From positions 802,501 to 866,500 of the forward strand of contig NZ_CP149130.1 in the NCBI RefSeq assembly GCF_037811135.1: a stretch of DNA of 64,000 nt, written 5' to 3'. The notes under the pieces were generated by a model. That model was not told where the DNA came from. It ran no database searches and saw only the letters and a program-made list of their open reading frames with translations. This DNA comes from Aeromonas rivipollensis. Lineage in GTDB: Bacteria; Pseudomonadota; Gammaproteobacteria; Enterobacterales; Aeromonadaceae. The translations under genes and the position numbers were made by a program. Of the stretch, positions 63,280 to 64,000 are shown in pieces (position 1 is the first letter of the stretch; each line of letters begins with the position of its first letter).

Positions 63280-64000
63280 TTGTTTGACCGTTACGAAGCT
63301 GGTGAACAGGCCGTTCTGGTACATGTCAACTTCAGCGATGAGGGTGAGCGGGAGGATCTGGACGAGCTCAAGATGCTGGTGAGCTCGGCCGGGGTCAATG
63401 CGCTGGGGGTGATCACCACCAGTCGCAGCGCGCCCAGTGCCAAATATTTTGTCGGCAGCGGCAAGGCGGAAGAGATCGCGTCCCAGGTTCAGATGCTGGG
63501 CGCGGACGTGGTCATCTTCAACCATGCCCTGACTCCTGCCCAGGAACGCAACCTGGAGCGCCTTTTCCAGTGCCGTGTGGTGGACAGGACAGGCCTCATC
63601 CTCGATATCTTCGCCCAGCGCGCCCGTACCCACGAAGGCAAGTTGCAGGTCGAACTGGCCCAATTGCGCCATCTTTCTACTCGCCTGGTGCGAGGCTGGA
63701 CCCACCTTGAGCGTCAGAAGGGCGGCATCGGTCTGCGCGGCCCGGGTGAAACCCAGCTTGAAACCGACCGACGCCTGCTGCGAGAGCGCATCAAGGCGAT
63801 TTTGCGCCGGCTCGACAAGGTGGCGAAGCAGCGGGAGCAGGGCCGTCGCGCCCGTAACCGCAACGAGGTGCCGACAGTGTCGCTGGTGGGCTACACCAAC
63901 GCCGGAAAGTCCACTTTGTTCAACCAACTTACAGATGCCAGCGTGTATGCTGCCGACCAATTGTTCGCAACCCTGGATCCCACCCTGCGTAAATTGGTGA
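63280..64000 (+). CDS. hflX: GTPase HflX (3' end outside window)
   Basis: The first 240 codons of HflX, a ribosome-associated GTPase that rescues or splits stalled ribosomes. The reading begins [16 protein letters not shown], as in E. coli HflX, with a TTG start at 63280, 7 nt after AAGGAG. The N-terminal HflX domain ([18 protein letters not shown]), coiled-coil and the G1 loop [14 protein letters not shown] are visible; G2 follows (FATLDPTLR). It runs off the right edge. The TTG start makes it easy to miss by ATG-based gene finding. Confidence 0.95.
   Translation, partial: MFDRYEAGEQAVLVHVNFSDEGEREDLDELKMLVSSAGVNALGVITTSRSAPSAKYFVGSGKAEEIASQVQMLGADVVIFNHALTPAQERNLERLFQCRVVDRTGLILDIFAQRARTHEGKLQVELAQLRHLSTRLVRGWTHLERQKGGIGLRGPGETQLETDRRLLRERIKAILRRLDKVAKQREQGRRARNRNEVPTVSLVGYTNAGKSTLFNQLTDASVYAADQLFATLDPTLRKLV

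Overview
The window looks like a chromosomal segment of a GC-rich gammaproteobacterium, most probably an Aeromonas. This rests on very high protein similarity to Escherichia coli and Vibrio orthologues recalled from memory, on conserved E. coli-type gene blocks (bcp-gcvR-dapA-bamC-purC, yfbV/yfbU beside ackA-pta, queG/nnr-tsaE-amiB-mutL-miaA-hfq-hflX), and on genes such as a split class II ribonucleotide reductase and a polyphosphate glucokinase. The species cannot be fixed from the sequence alone. I see no insertion sequence, prophage, CRISPR array or tRNA gene.

Layout. 1-2166: 3' part of a 23S rRNA gene, 5S rRNA and the rrn terminator. 2399-7485: a small lipoprotein, nrdJa-nrdJb behind a tandem NrdR operator, and a PhoH-like ATPase. 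7555-11093 (minus): thiBPQ thiamine uptake operon behind a TPP riboswitch. 11193-12517: a PilZ protein and a transglutaminase-like exported protein. 12562-17831 (minus): leuABCD with a leucine-rich leader peptide and attenuator. 18067-20628: TetR regulator, PAP2 phosphatase, glycosyltransferase, small acidic protein. 21017-23309: ilvIH. 23704-28418: pta, ackA, yfbV, yfbU. 28638-33136: bcp, gcvR, dapA, bamC, purC. 33264-37942: SDR/LysR divergent pair, a DUF2057 protein, HIT protein, DUF3334 protein and DUF2860 barrel. 38144-41860: arcB and dgt. 41977-42355: two very small genes, one DUF1127. 42498-49969: a signalling cluster made of a BvgS/RocS1-type hybrid kinase, a REC-EAL phosphodiesterase and a chemoreceptor. 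50142-53395 (minus): rfaH, then metNIQ behind a MetJ operator. 53729-56218: hypothetical protein, ppgK, queG. 56351-64000: nnr, tsaE, amiB, mutL, miaA, hfq and the start of hflX, which runs off the edge.

The main unexplained structure is a recurring one. At several gene ends the terminus of a housekeeping gene is repeated once or twice in the neighbouring spacer as a diverged 40-130 bp copy: thiP/thiQ, thiB 5', leuD 3' (two extra copies), leuA/leuB (two extra copies), ilvI/ilvH, rfaH 3', mutL 5', and less certainly the bamC terminator, queG/ppgK and mutL/miaA. In most cases the repeated unit spans a gene-gene junction, so both outer genes stay intact while the inner end and start fossilise. 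Four of the displaced starts open mini-ORFs that stop on, or within 3 nt of, the start codon of the real gene (thiQ, thiB, ilvH, mutL). In leuD 7 of 8 codon differences between the gene end and its first extra copy are synonymous by my hand count. This suggests that both copies once served as real gene ends, and so fits recombination between diverged homologues better than simple duplication and decay. I know of no named description of such a stratified set of fossil gene ends, and related genomes would settle how it arises.

Otherwise the region is ordinary core genome: amino-acid synthesis (leu, ilv, dapA), methionine and thiamine uptake, acetate overflow (ackA-pta), redox sensing (arcB), translation and repair (mutL, miaA, tsaE, hfq, queG) and c-di-GMP signalling (EAL and PilZ proteins).
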